Shown in pieces: positions 35,063-44,399 of a DNA stretch of 64,000 bases. Each line of letters begins with the position of its first letter. Within the stretch, counting starts at the first letter, position 1. The stretch lies in the NCBI GenBank assembly GCA_023423335.1, contig JAFAFU010000030.1:62001-126000 (forward strand), written 5' to 3'. The translations under genes and the position numbers were made by a program. The notes beneath the pieces were generated by a model. It made no database searches, was not told where the DNA came from, and worked only from the letters and a program-made list of their open reading frames with translations. This stretch comes from Bacillota bacterium. Lineage in GTDB: Bacteria > Bacillota > Clostridia > Lachnospirales > Lachnospiraceae.

Positions 35063-38000
35063 TTATTTCATGTTTTTATAGGCCACGGAGAGCATCAGCT
35101 TAATCCGGTTTAATTGGTTGACCCCGGATATCCCCGGATCGTAGTCAATCGGAATGATATTGGCAGATGGGTACATCTCCTTAATCGGTTTAAACATCCC
35201 TTTGCCGGCAATGTGATTGGGCAGGCAGGCCAAGGGCTGAACGCAGATGATATTCGTTGTTCCCTGTTCAATCAGTTCCAGCATCTCGGCAGTCACCAGC
35301 CAGCCTTCTCCGGTTTGGTTACCCAGAGAAAGAATGGAGGAGGCCATACCAGCCAGCTCATCAATCGGAGTCGGGGGATGGAAGCGTTCACTCATCTCCA
35401 GTTCCTTTCTCAAACTCTTTCGGAACCGGTTAATATAATAAGCCGCAAAATTACTGAACTGCATATTCAGTTTCGACCCGGCAAGATATCGGAACCGGAA
35501 TCGTGCATTGAAAGTAGAATATAAGATATAATCCATAAGATCAGGTACAATTGCTTCTGCTCCTCCTTCTTCTAAAATACTTACGATATCGTTGTTTGCT
35601 GTCGGATGATATTTGACCAAAATCTCGCCGACAATCCCAACCCTGGGTTTTTTAATGTCCGTAAGTTCCAGATGGTCAAAATCCCTGATGATCCCGCAGA
35701 TATAATTCTCAAAGGTTCTCCTGCGGGGACTTCTGAGGTTTTCTTTTGCCTTCTTATTCCATTTTTCATAAAGCAGCTGTGCGGAACCCGGAAATCTCTC
35801 GTAGGGCCTGGTGCGGTTCAATACTCTCATAAAGAGATCGCCATAGATCATAGCCATGATACAGCGGTTAATCAGTCCGACGGAGAACTTAAAGCCCGGC
35901 TGCTTCTGAAGACCTGCCGCATTGACTGAGATAATCGGAACCTGGGGAAATCCGGCCTGCTTCAAGCCCAATTCCAGCATGGCCAGGTAATTCGTCGCCC
36001 GGCAACCGCCGCCGCTCTGGGTGATTATAACAGAGGTCCTCTCCGGATCATATTGTCCGGATTTTAACGCCTTTACGACTTGTCCGATCATAATGATCGC
36101 CGGGTAGCAGGCATCATTATTCACATATTTCAGGCCCTCATCCACTGCCGACCGGTCAAAAGCAGGGAGTACCTCCAGACGGTACCCGCAGGAGCGGGCC
36201 GCCTCACGGATCAGGTCGAACTGGATCGGAGCCATCTGGGGCGCCAGAATGGTATGGGTAAGCCTCATTGCCTTTGTAAATACTGGGATCGGGGATTCTT
36301 CTCCAGGGATATCCCCCGATCGCGCATTCTTTTTCCTCTCCTCCATCGCAGCAATCAGGGACCGCAGCCTGATTTTTGCAGCTCCCAGATTATTGCCTTC
36401 GTCGATTTTCAGCATGGTGTACAGTTTTCCGCCGGATGCAAGCAGCTCCGCTATCTGGTCCGAGGTGACCGCATCCAGACCACAGCCAAAGGAATTCAAC
36501 TGCACCATCTCCAGGCAGGGTTCCTGTGCCACCAGGGAAGCGGCCCGATACAGCCTGGAATTATAAGTCCACTGGTCCACGACTCTGAGCTTTTGCTTCA
36601 GGCCGGAGAGATGGGATATGCTGTCCTCGGTTAGTACGGCCAACCCGTAAGACAGGATCAGCTCCGCTATTCCATGGTGGATCCCCGGGTCCACATGATA
36701 GGGCTTACCGCATAATACAATGCCTGTCTTCCCCTCGGCCCTCAGATAATTCAAGGTCTCTTCCCCCTTGGAGCGGATATCCTTCTTATATTGTTCCCGT
36801 TCTCTGCAGGCCTCAGACACCGCCTGCTTTGCTTCCTGATAAGTTACCCGGTAATCCCTGAACTCCTCCATAATCCGCCGGATAAGAAGCCTGCTGTCTT
36901 CCATGGACAGGAAGGGAGATATGAATTTTACCTGGTATTTTTTCAGCGCCTCCACATTATTTTTAATAACCTCAGGATAGGAGGTTACAATCGGACAGTT
37001 ATAGTGATTCGCCGCATCAGCGTATTCCTTCTTCTCATAGACCACACAGGGATAAAAAATAGTCCGTATTCCTCTATCAATCAGATCCATAATATGTCCA
37101 TGACATAGTTTCGCAGGGTAGCAGGCTGACTCGGAAGGAATTGTCTCAAGCCCTTTCTCATATAGCTTTTTACCGGAAGGGGAGGAAAGGATCACCCGAA
37201 ATCCCAGACCGGTAAGCAGCTTAAACCAGAAGGGGTAGTTTTCAAATATATTGAGAACCCGGGGTATTCCGATTGTCCCCCGGTAAGCCTCCTTCTCATC
37301 CAGAGGCTGGTATCCGAAAGTCCTTTGATATTTATAGCTATATAGATTTGGAAGCTTGTCCTTCATCACCTTCTCCGCTCCAATTCCTCTTTCACAGCGG
37401 TTTCCGGTTGTAAAGCTCTCTCCGCCCGAAAAGCTGTTCACCGTAAGGAGGCATTGGTTTGTGCATTTGCCGCATCGGCGGTAGGAGGAGGTCATCCTAA
37501 AATCCTGAAGGTCTTCCAGCGCCAGCAGAGAAGACCGGTCATTAAAATGCCCGGAGGGGTCATATCCGCAGGAAGCCCCGGTTAAAGCCCGTCCATCCGC
37601 CGCTTCCTTTTCCTCCAGATAACGTTCCTTTGCGATTAAGGCCGCGCCAAAGGCTCCCATTAAGCCGGCAATATCCGGCCGGACGGCCTCTCTTCCTGTA
37701 ATTTTCTCAAAACAGCGGAGTACCGCATCATTGTAGAAGGTACCGCCCTGGACGATGATATGCTTTCCCAGGTCCTTCGGATCCCGGATCTTAATCACCT
37801 TATATAAGGCATTTTTTATCACGGAATAGGATAATCCGGCAGACAGCTCCGCTACTCCGGCCCCCTCCTTCTGCGCCTGTTTTACCTTGGAATTCATGAA
37901 TACGGTACATTTCGTACCCAAGTCCACCGGGGCCTTTGCATAGAGTGCTTCCCTGGCAAAATCCTCCACCTTCATATGGAGTGAGGCCGCAAAACCCTCC

Positions 38001-39355
38001 AGGAAGGACCCGCATCCCGAAGAACAGGCCTCATTCAGCAGGATACTGTCTATCGCACCCTCTTTCATCCTAAGGCATTTCATATCCTGTCCTCCGATAT
38101 CAAGGATAAAATCCACCTCCGGAAGAAAGAAGCTTGCCGCCTTATAATGGGCGATCGTCTCTATCTCTCCGATATCCGCATGAAGGGCGGCCTTCATCAG
38201 TGCTTCCCCATACCCGGTAACTGCAGTTCTGGTGATAAAAACTCCCTGCGGCAGCTTGTGGTACAGCTCCTTCAATACCTCTACCAGCTTCTTAAGAGGA
38301 TGCCCTTCATTTCCGCCATAATAAGAATACAGAAGCTCTCCTTCCTCACCAATGACCGTAAGCTTCGAGGTTGTGGAACCGGCATCAATCCCCAGAAATA
38401 CCTTTCCCTGATACCGGCCAAGCTCACCCCGCCGTACCACGGCCTGCCGGTGTCTTGCCCGGAAACTGCCGTATTCCTCCTGATTTAGGAATAGCGGTTC
38501 CAGCCGGCTGACCTCTTCTTCCCTGAGGTCTGAGATTAATGCTACCCTGTCATTCAGCTTCTTAAGGGATATTTGTTCTGTTCGCTTTGCTGACAGCGCA
38601 GCCCCTATGGCCGCAAAGAGCTGGGAATGGTCCGGACAAATGATTTCCTCCTCTGTCAGCCGCAGACTCTCGGCAAATCGTTCCTTAAGCTCAGATAAGA
38701 AATACAGCGGCCCTCCCAGAAAAGCCACTTTACCGCGGATCGGTTTTCCGCAAGCCAGACCGCCTATGGTTTGGTTCACTACGGCCTGGAAGATGGAAGC
38801 CGCGATGTCCTCCTTCCTCGCTCCTTCATTAATCAGAGGCTGGATATCTGTCTTTGCAAATACCCCGCAGCGGGATGCAATCGGATATATGACTTCATAC
38901 CCCTTCGCCAGTTCGTTCAGCCCTGCGGCATCCGTATGGAGCAGAACCGCCATCTGGTCAATAAAAGCCCCGGTTCCTCCGGCACAGCTGCTATTCATTC
39001 GCTGTTCCACAGAGCCCTTCAAATAAGTAATTTTCGCATCCTCCCCTCCCAGCTCGATAACAACCTCCGTCTGGGGTATCCTGTTTTCCACTGCACCGGT
39101 GCAGGCGATTACCTCCTGCACAAAGGGAAGGTCAAGCCATTCGGAAACCGAGAGTCCGCCGGAGCCCGTGATACTGATACTGACCGGGATATCGCCCAGT
39201 TCCCTATAGCATTCTTTTATAATAGTAATTAAGGTTTCCTTCATATCAGAAAAATGTCTTCTGTAATCACTGTATAATAAGTGTTTCTCTTCCTCGAGCA
39301 CCACCAGCTTCACTGTAGTTGATCCGATATCAACACCTAATCTGTATCTTTTCAT
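35063..39355 (-). CDS. Fused acyl-CoA dehydratase activase / DUF2229 / HgdB-like protein
   Basis: A 1430-residue protein of the 2-hydroxyacyl-CoA dehydratase activase family. Two BadF/BcrA/HgdC ATPase domains are present (about 1-255, GVDIGSTTVKLVVLE; about 318-570, GIDAGSTTSKLTVIG). Each has the two Cys-containing motifs that ligate the bridging [4Fe-4S] cluster (SSCAGGTGAF and SRCGVFAKTD; ACSSGCGSF and TKCTVFMNSK). A Cys-rich segment (RRCGKCTNQC) precedes a DUF2229 region (about 655-870) and an HgdB-like C-terminal half with several conserved Cys. Such fusions use ATP to push electrons to low potential. No separate dehydratase or double-cubane protein gene lies nearby, so the partner is unknown. 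Confidence 0.88.
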   Translation of the reverse strand: MKRYRLGVDIGSTTVKLVVLEEEKHLLYSDYRRHFSDMKETLITIIKECYRELGDIPVSISITGSGGLSVSEWLDLPFVQEVIACTGAVENRIPQTEVVIELGGEDAKITYLKGSVEQRMNSSCAGGTGAFIDQMAVLLHTDAAGLNELAKGYEVIYPIASRCGVFAKTDIQPLINEGARKEDIAASIFQAVVNQTIGGLACGKPIRGKVAFLGGPLYFLSELKERFAESLRLTEEEIICPDHSQLFAAIGAALSAKRTEQISLKKLNDRVALISDLREEEVSRLEPLFLNQEEYGSFRARHRQAVVRRGELGRYQGKVFLGIDAGSTTSKLTVIGEEGELLYSYYGGNEGHPLKKLVEVLKELYHKLPQGVFITRTAVTGYGEALMKAALHADIGEIETIAHYKAASFFLPEVDFILDIGGQDMKCLRMKEGAIDSILLNEACSSGCGSFLEGFAASLHMKVEDFAREALYAKAPVDLGTKCTVFMNSKVKQAQKEGAGVAELSAGLSYSVIKNALYKVIKIRDPKDLGKHIIVQGGTFYNDAVLRCFEKITGREAVRPDIAGLMGAFGAALIAKERYLEEKEAADGRALTGASCGYDPSGHFNDRSSLLALEDLQDFRMTSSYRRCGKCTNQCLLTVNSFSGGESFTTGNRCERGIGAEKVMKDKLPNLYSYKYQRTFGYQPLDEKEAYRGTIGIPRVLNIFENYPFWFKLLTGLGFRVILSSPSGKKLYEKGLETIPSESACYPAKLCHGHIMDLIDRGIRTIFYPCVVYEKKEYADAANHYNCPIVTSYPEVIKNNVEALKKYQVKFISPFLSMEDSRLLIRRIMEEFRDYRVTYQEAKQAVSEACREREQYKKDIRSKGEETLNYLRAEGKTGIVLCGKPYHVDPGIHHGIAELILSYGLAVLTEDSISHLSGLKQKLRVVDQWTYNSRLYRAASLVAQEPCLEMVQLNSFGCGLDAVTSDQIAELLASGGKLYTMLKIDEGNNLGAAKIRLRSLIAAMEERKKNARSGDIPGEESPIPVFTKAMRLTHTILAPQMAPIQFDLIREAARSCGYRLEVLPAFDRSAVDEGLKYVNNDACYPAIIMIGQVVKALKSGQYDPERTSVIITQSGGGCRATNYLAMLELGLKQAGFPQVPIISVNAAGLQKQPGFKFSVGLINRCIMAMIYGDLFMRVLNRTRPYERFPGSAQLLYEKWNKKAKENLRSPRRRTFENYICGIIRDFDHLELTDIKKPRVGIVGEILVKYHPTANNDIVSILEEGGAEAIVPDLMDYILYSTFNARFRFRYLAGSKLNMQFSNFAAYYINRFRKSLRKELEMSERFHPPTPIDELAGMASSILSLGNQTGEGWLVTAEMLELIEQGTTNIICVQPLACLPNHIAGKGMFKPIKEMYPSANIIPIDYDPGISGVNQLNRIKLMLSVAYKNMK

Positions 39356-39647
39356 GCTGCATACTCCTAGCCTTAATATTTATTCCACACTTATGTATTA
39401 TGAACAGGATAGGTTAAATCATTCAGACCGCCGGTATATTTCCCATAAGGACAGAAAATTATCCCAATCAAAAATTTTGTACTGGACGAAATCCAAGGAA
39501 GTTATTATAATATAAGTATTAAGTTAAAAGCATGTATTCTTTCGACCACAAGGCTGTGCCTGCGCAATCTCCGGCACAATCTTGATATGCGCAAAAAGAG
39601 ATACAGGGATATGAAAAATGATAAATTTCATAAGAGGAGAGATGAAT

Positions 39648-39773
39648 ATGGCGAATAGAGATATTAAAAAAGAGGTTAAGAAAAAGAAGAAGGCTGACAT
39701 CGGCGTATTACCCACAGTGAAGCCCATGATGCCTCAGCCGGAAGTCATTAAAAAGCCCAAAAAGAATGCGTAG
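39648..39773 (+). CDS. Small highly basic protein of unknown function
   Basis: A 41-residue protein beginning MANRDIKKEVKKKKKAD and ending EVIKKPKKNA, about one third lysine with a Pro-rich centre. AGGAG lies 8 nt before the ATG at 39648; a second ATG at 39642 is too close to the site. TATAAT at about 39508-39513 with a TGGACG -35 at 17 nt could be its promoter, and a terminator shared with the HAD gene follows. I recall similar short lysine-rich proteins in other Clostridia but cannot verify it here. It might bind nucleic acid or ribosomes; that is only a guess from charge. Confidence 0.65.
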   Translation: MANRDIKKEVKKKKKADIGVLPTVKPMMPQPEVIKKPKKNA

Positions 39774-39867
39774 TCCTTTTCTTCGGGCTTAAGCGGTATC
39801 AATCTGCCGTTAAAAGTACAAGCTGTGCAAAAATGTTAAAGCCTGCAAAGATGTGCGGATACGAATC

Positions 39868-39914
39868 AAAAATGCACCAAAACCTTTTATAATTAAGGGG
39901 TTTGGTGCATTTGT
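39868..39914. terminator. Bidirectional terminator between small basic protein and HAD gene
   Basis: ATGCACCAAAACC and GGTTTGGTGCAT form the stem, with A/T-rich flanks on both sides (AAAA before, TTTGTAATT after). Confidence 0.8.
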
Positions 39915-39922
39915 AATTATAC

Positions 39923-40528
39923 TTATATCATGATATTTAAGCTGCGCATATCCTTCAGGGCTTTTTCCAAGTCTTCGAATAAAATTGTATGGAAACCGTA
40001 AGCGGCGGCAGCCTCCAGGTTATCTCCCACATCATCCAGGAATACTGCTTCCTCCGGGTTAATATCGTATTTTTTAATCAGAGCTTCAAATATCTCCGGC
40101 TCAGGCTTGACATATCCAACCTCATAGGAAATCACGCCGCCGTCCGCATGCTTAATAAATTCAAAATTATCCAGGGCATATTGAAAGTTTCGCCCTCCAT
40201 AGTTAGATAACAGATAAACCTTATAGCCGTTTTCCTTCAACCGGTCAATTAATCCGGCCGAATAATCAAATTCTCTCACTGCCGTATCACTGAACTGCAG
40301 GAATTGCCGGATCTCATCAGCAATTTCCGGAGCCTGTGCCGCAAACCTCTCAATCAGCTCCTCCGGAAGCGACGCACTGCGGTCTACTTCCTTCCACAGT
40401 ATATTGTTCACGGTTGCATTCCCGACCTTCCTCACCATCTCTTCGCTGAAGCCATGTTCTCTCAGGCAATCCTCCCATGCAAAGGGAGCCAGTACATTTC
40501 CGATATCAAATATGATTACGTTAATCAC
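39923..40528 (-). CDS. HAD-superfamily hydrolase (YihX-like)
   Basis: A 201-residue HAD hydrolase with a small helical cap. Motif I is FDIGNVL, motif II LLSNYGG, the conserved Lys is in YVKPEPEIFEALI, and motif IV is FLDDVGDN. Asn-Val in motif I (DxGNV) instead of DGT is typical for the YihX/epoxide-hydrolase-N-like subgroup of sugar-phosphate phosphatases, where the second Asp is absent. This implies phosphatase activity may be low or substrate-specific. Start at 40528 follows AAGGAG. Confidence 0.85.
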   Translation of the reverse strand: MINVIIFDIGNVLAPFAWEDCLREHGFSEEMVRKVGNATVNNILWKEVDRSASLPEELIERFAAQAPEIADEIRQFLQFSDTAVREFDYSAGLIDRLKENGYKVYLLSNYGGRNFQYALDNFEFIKHADGGVISYEVGYVKPEPEIFEALIKKYDINPEEAVFLDDVGDNLEAAAAYGFHTILFEDLEKALKDMRSLNIMI

Positions 40529-40611
40529 GATGTATTATCTCCTTCGTTGTTTTTGGCGGACACGGAGGCTCAATACCTATTATAATTTAAACGCCATACC
40601 GTGTCAATCTC

Positions 40612-42192
40612 TTACAAAACCACTTCCTTCGTCAAAATCTTCTCACTGAATACGCGGTCATGCTCAATAAAAATCATTGTCGGCCGGTATTTTAGGATCA
40701 GCTCCTCTAACTGTACTCTGGAAAGCAAATCAATGAAATTTAAGGGTTCATCCCACAGGAATACATGGGCCGGTTCGGCCAGGCTCTTCGCCAGCAATAC
40801 CTTTTTCCTTTGCCCGGCACTGAACTCCTCCATGTTTTTCTCAAACTGGTTCCGGGTAAAATCCAGCTGTCTGAGTACTGTCTTGAAGACGGTTTCCTCC
40901 AGTCCGTGATAGAGAACAAAGTCCCTCAGGTTCCCCTTCAAATAGGATGTGTCCTGGGAAACATACGATATCTTCATGCCGGATGCCACCTGATATCTTC
41001 CCGTATACCGGATGTCTTCACCCAGAAGCAGCTTGAACAGAGTGGACTTACCGGAACCGTTCCGTCCCCGGATGGCGATCCTGTCCCCCTGATCCAATTG
41101 AAATGTAATATTGCGGGCTACCTCCCTCTCTCCGTAGGACAGGCACAAATTCTCTGCTTCCATCAGCCGGTGCTTATGGAAATCCAGGAGATTTATCTTA
41201 AGCGGGTCTGCTTGCTCAATGTTTTTCAGAAGCCCTTTTTTCTCATCAATCGCCTCCAGCTTCCTGCTCTCGATGGATTTTGCCCGTTTCATCATTTTAG
41301 CCGACTTATGCCCGATAAATCCTCTGTCTGCGGAATGCATTCCTATTTTTGAAGCCTCCACCCGGTCCGACCAGCCGGCAGCACGTCTGGCCGCTTCTGT
41401 AAGTCCGGTGATATCCTTCTTTAATTGTTCGTTTTTTTCCAGCTCATATCGGTCCGTTAACTCTTTGTTATGATACCAGGAGGAGAAGCTTCCCTTTTGT
41501 ACCTCAATGTTCGCCCTGTTGATGGAAAGGACATGATCAATGCACTGGTCCAGGAAAGCCCGGTCATGGGACACTAAGAGGAAACCCTTCTTCGTTTGAA
41601 GATATTCCGCCAGGGTATCCCGTCCCTCCATATCCAGATGGTTTGTCGGTTCATCAATCAGCAGAAAATTATTTTTCTTAAGAAACAGGGCTGCCAGCAT
41701 GATTTTGGTCCGTTCTCCGAAGCTCAAGGTATCAAAGGACCGGCTGAGAGCTGAAGTATCTACCTGCAGCTTTCCCAGCTCCTTTTCAATCAGCTCCTCT
41801 ATCCGATATCCGTTATGGATCTGGTATAGCTCCTGCAGTTCACCGTAACGGACCATTGCATTAAGATCCTGCTCATGGTTTTCCAGGCATCGCTGCATTT
41901 CTCGCTCCCATTCGTCGAAGGGTGCTATAATTTCTTTCACAATATCCATGGTGATACGATCCCTGTTCTCTATCTCGAAGGGAAAATAATCAAAGTCCAC
42001 GGAAGCAATAATGCTTCCCTTATACTCATATTTGCCCATCAGCAGGTTAAGGAAGGTCGTTTTCCCCCTCCCGTTCCTTCCGATAAACCCCAGCTTCCAA
42101 TCCGTATCGATCTGAAAGCTCACATTCTCAAATATATTCTCATACACCGTATCATAGCTGAAGGTAAGCTCCTTCACCGTAATCTGCGACAT
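40612..42192 (-). CDS. ABC-F protein, ribosome-protection type (Lsa/Vga-like)
   Basis: A 526-residue soluble tandem-NBD ATPase without membrane segments. NBD1 has GRNGRGKTT, LSFGERTK and LLIDEPTNHLD; NBD2 has GRNGSGKS, FSAGQRKK and FLWDEPLNFID. The interdomain linker (about 240-310) is the region that reaches the peptidyl-transferase centre in antibiotic-resistance ABC-F proteins. Assignment to the resistance branch is supported by size and by the transcription attenuator in its leader, as for vga, lsa, msr and vmlR. The likely drugs are lincosamides, pleuromutilins or streptogramin A. Start at 42192 behind AAGGAGGA. Confidence 0.86.
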   Translation of the reverse strand: MSQITVKELTFSYDTVYENIFENVSFQIDTDWKLGFIGRNGRGKTTFLNLLMGKYEYKGSIIASVDFDYFPFEIENRDRITMDIVKEIIAPFDEWEREMQRCLENHEQDLNAMVRYGELQELYQIHNGYRIEELIEKELGKLQVDTSALSRSFDTLSFGERTKIMLAALFLKKNNFLLIDEPTNHLDMEGRDTLAEYLQTKKGFLLVSHDRAFLDQCIDHVLSINRANIEVQKGSFSSWYHNKELTDRYELEKNEQLKKDITGLTEAARRAAGWSDRVEASKIGMHSADRGFIGHKSAKMMKRAKSIESRKLEAIDEKKGLLKNIEQADPLKINLLDFHKHRLMEAENLCLSYGEREVARNITFQLDQGDRIAIRGRNGSGKSTLFKLLLGEDIRYTGRYQVASGMKISYVSQDTSYLKGNLRDFVLYHGLEETVFKTVLRQLDFTRNQFEKNMEEFSAGQRKKVLLAKSLAEPAHVFLWDEPLNFIDLLSRVQLEELILKYRPTMIFIEHDRVFSEKILTKEVVL

Positions 42193-42244
42193 AATATCGT
42201 CCTCCTTCCATATCGGCATTCCGTACAAAATGTTGGCCGGAATG

Positions 42245-42277
42245 CAAAAAACCACAAGAAATTATTCTTCTTGTGGT
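42245..42277 (-). terminator. Attenuator terminator of the ABC-F leader
   Basis: On the minus strand CCACAAGAA pairs with TTCTTGTGG and is followed by TTTTTTGC, 53 nt before the ABC-F start. An upstream leader segment (42370-42381) is exactly complementary to the 3' arm (42255-42266), so it can form an antiterminator. Confidence 0.88.
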
Positions 42278-42478
42278 CAGACAATCGCATAATACGGAGC
42301 CGCCCCATGAAGGAACAAGGGTCTCTCCAATCTTATAATCGTATGCATGAATCCATCGGAAACAGGAATAATAATTTCTTGCCTGCAACAAAAGTAAGCC
42401 CTATGGCTCTCCTGTTACATATTCTGAATTAGAATTAGCAAGTAATATTAATCATTCCTCAACCTCGATTCGTTTTAA
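42278..42478 (-). promoter_or_regulatory. Ribosome-mediated attenuation leader of the ABC-F gene
   Basis: The leader of about 200 nt holds the 12-nt antiterminator arm at 42370-42381. It also has an AGGAG site near 42398-42406 ahead of an open frame that crosses the antiterminator and ends at a TAA near 42340, and an ATG-TAA start-stop near 42414. Drug-stalled ribosomes on a short leader frame would expose the antiterminator. Which leader frame is used is not certain. Confidence 0.7.
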
Positions 42479-42485
42479 TGGAATT

Positions 42486-42514
42486 ATTGTAACATCCGTT
42501 TTCGGCTATGTCAA
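42486..42514 (-). promoter_or_regulatory. Promoter of the ABC-F leader
   Basis: Minus-strand TTGACA, 17-nt spacer, TACAAT. Confidence 0.85.
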
Positions 42515-42546
42515 CCCGGTGCTCCGGTTATTTTCTGACGCACCTG

Positions 42547-43254
42547 TTATTCCTGCTCTTCTTCATCGAAAAACATTTCCAGAAGCTTCAGGTAATCATT
42601 ATAAGAGAAAATAGCATCCAATGCATCCGTAATCCCCGATGCTTTCCTGGTCTGCTCAGAGGGTGCAATATGCCAGCTGAGAACAGGTGCTATCTTGGAA
42701 GATGCCTGGGCAGCACTGATATTATTCAGGCTGGCCTTATTTACCGTTATACTGCCGGCCTCCAGATTCTGTTCCATGTATTTTGTCACCTTCACCACAT
42801 AATTCTGAGTTTCTTCAAAAGGAGGAATTCCACCGTATTTCTTCACATTATTCATACCGGCATTATAAGCTGCCAGAGCCAGGCTGGTGTCGCCGTCGTA
42901 TTTGTCCAGAAGCTCGGCAATGTACTTGGCGCCGCCCATGATATTCTGCTCCGGATCAAAAGAATCCTTTACCCCCAGATATTCGGCCGTCTTAGGCATC
43001 AGCTGCATAATTCCCTGAGCTCCGCTTCTGGACACTGCATCCGCCCGGAAGTCAGATTCTGCTTTTCCGATCGCCTTTAACAGCTCTGGCGAAACATTAT
43101 ATTTTACGGCCGCCTCTTCAAAAATCTGATCCAGATCCTTCTTCTCTTCCATATAGGCGGAAAAGGAAGGGTTATCCTTGTTTCCGGTTTTTAATGCTTT
43201 TACGGAATTTACATTACCTGCTGCAGAGTTAGCAATTCGATTGATTTCTGACAT
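42547..43254 (-). CDS. Lytic transglycosylase, SLT domain
   Basis: A 235-residue peptidoglycan-cleaving enzyme of the Slt/MltC-like family. After a polar N-terminal 40 residues, the SLT domain shows the catalytic Glu in IGKAESDFRADAVS (about residue 66), then SGAQGIMQLMPKTAEYLGV, NIMGGAKYIAELLDKY and LALAAYNAGMNNVKKYGG. No signal peptide is visible, as in some flagellar or type-III-exported muramidases; no flagellar genes are in view. A C-terminal 70-residue tail is not family-conserved. Start at 43254 uses ATGGAGG, directly after the family-1 two-hairpin leader. Confidence 0.88.
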   Translation of the reverse strand: MSEINRIANSAAGNVNSVKALKTGNKDNPSFSAYMEEKKDLDQIFEEAAVKYNVSPELLKAIGKAESDFRADAVSRSGAQGIMQLMPKTAEYLGVKDSFDPEQNIMGGAKYIAELLDKYDGDTSLALAAYNAGMNNVKKYGGIPPFEETQNYVVKVTKYMEQNLEAGSITVNKASLNNISAAQASSKIAPVLSWHIAPSEQTRKASGITDALDAIFSYNDYLKLLEMFFDEEEQE

Positions 43255-43259
43255 CTTTT

Positions 43260-43350
43260 CCTCCATTATGGCGCTTTGCGCCATCACAAAATCTGATGAA
43301 AGAAGCCGCTTTGCGGGTTCTTTCCGAGTGAAAGGATTTTTCTTTCACTC
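43260..43350 (-). promoter_or_regulatory. Two-hairpin leader of the transglycosylase mRNA (family 1, copy 2)
   Basis: Minus strand: hairpin GAAAGAAcCCGC-AAA-GCGGcTTCTTTC, linker, hairpin ATGGCGC-AAA-GCGCCAT, then AATGGAGG. An extra upstream stem GAGTGAAAG/CTTTCACTC is perfect here but not in copy 1. It is 69 of 74 identical to the xylanase leader although the genes are unrelated. Confidence 0.75.
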
Positions 43351-43409
43351 TTTCCTCCTTTGTTCCTAAGGCCTTTCGGCATCACAAATTGACTGAAACA
43401 TATGATGGG

Positions 43410-44399
43410 TTACAGCAGCTGCGCCCTTAATTCTTCCCCGGTTTTCATGGATAAAGAGGCCGGCGCTATGTCAAATACGGTCTTAGCTCCAAAACCGCCT
43501 TCCTTTCCCAGACGATAAGCCGCTCTGGCATATGCGATCAGAACATTGGCCGTAAAGTCCGGATTGGAATCAAGCTTTAAGCTGTACTCAATGATATGGG
43601 AGTTCTCCAGGTCTTTCCCGGTCCTTCCGCTCTGGAATACAAATCCGCCGTGGGGCATGGCACTATGCTTTTCATCCAGTTCCTTCCCGGAGATAAAATG
43701 TACCGAAGTATCATAAGCATCGAAATAATTGGGCATTGACTTTATTTCTCTTTCAATGCGGTGAAGATCCGCCCCCTCCTCAGCAACAACGTAGCATTCT
43801 CTGATGTGCTTGTCCCTGGCAGTAAACTCAGGCATTCCGCCCTTCCTGACCTGCTCCATGGCAGCTTCCACAGGTATGGTGTATTGCTTTGCGTCAATCA
43901 CACCCGGAACTCTCCGGATTGCATCGGAATGACCCTGACTGACTCCCTTACCCCAGAAGGTATAGCTCTTTCCCTCCGGCAGAATAGCCTCCGCATATAA
44001 ACGGTTCAGGGAGAACATACCCGGGTCCCAGCCGCTGGATATGATGCATACCTTCCCGGCAGTCTTCGCCGCCTTGTCAACCTCAGCATAATATTCCGGT
44101 ATCCTGGCATGGGTGTCAAAACCATCCACCGTATGGAACAGCTCTGCAAACTGCGGTCCCTGTACCGGAAGGTCCGTCATGCTTCCGCCGCAGAGCAGCA
44201 TCACATCAATCTGCTCCGTCATAGCGACTGCTGCTTCTATGGAATAGACTTTTACGCCCTGTGTTGCTGCCTTTACCGCAGAAGGATTGCGTCTGGTAAA
44301 TATTCCTGCCAGCTCCATGTCCTGATTCTGTCTTATGCCAAGCTCAGCGCTTTTTCCCAGATTACCATAACCTGCAATACCAATTCTCATCTTTGACAT
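43410..44399 (-). CDS. ddh: Meso-diaminopimelate dehydrogenase
   Basis: NADPH-dependent one-step synthesis of meso-DAP from tetrahydrodipicolinate, for peptidoglycan and lysine. The N-terminal Rossmann motif is IGIAGYGNLGKSAE. The family segments LLCGGSMTDLPVQGPQFAELFHTVDGFDTHARIPEYY, SSGWDPGMFSLNRLY, WGKGVSQGHSDAIRRVPGV, MPHGGFVFQSG and NPDFTANVLIAYARAAYRL are present. The 329-residue length is typical. Start at 44399 behind GAGG; an alternative ATG at 44390 loses three residues. It appears monocistronic. Confidence 0.95.
   Translation of the reverse strand: MSKMRIGIAGYGNLGKSAELGIRQNQDMELAGIFTRRNPSAVKAATQGVKVYSIEAAVAMTEQIDVMLLCGGSMTDLPVQGPQFAELFHTVDGFDTHARIPEYYAEVDKAAKTAGKVCIISSGWDPGMFSLNRLYAEAILPEGKSYTFWGKGVSQGHSDAIRRVPGVIDAKQYTIPVEAAMEQVRKGGMPEFTARDKHIRECYVVAEEGADLHRIEREIKSMPNYFDAYDTSVHFISGKELDEKHSAMPHGGFVFQSGRTGKDLENSHIIEYSLKLDSNPDFTANVLIAYARAAYRLGKEGGFGAKTVFDIAPASLSMKTGEELRAQLL

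Noticed and set aside
39524..39727. Minus-strand Phe-rich 67-residue frame
   Set aside because: Complement of the lysine codons (AAA/AAG) of the small basic protein; no start signals.
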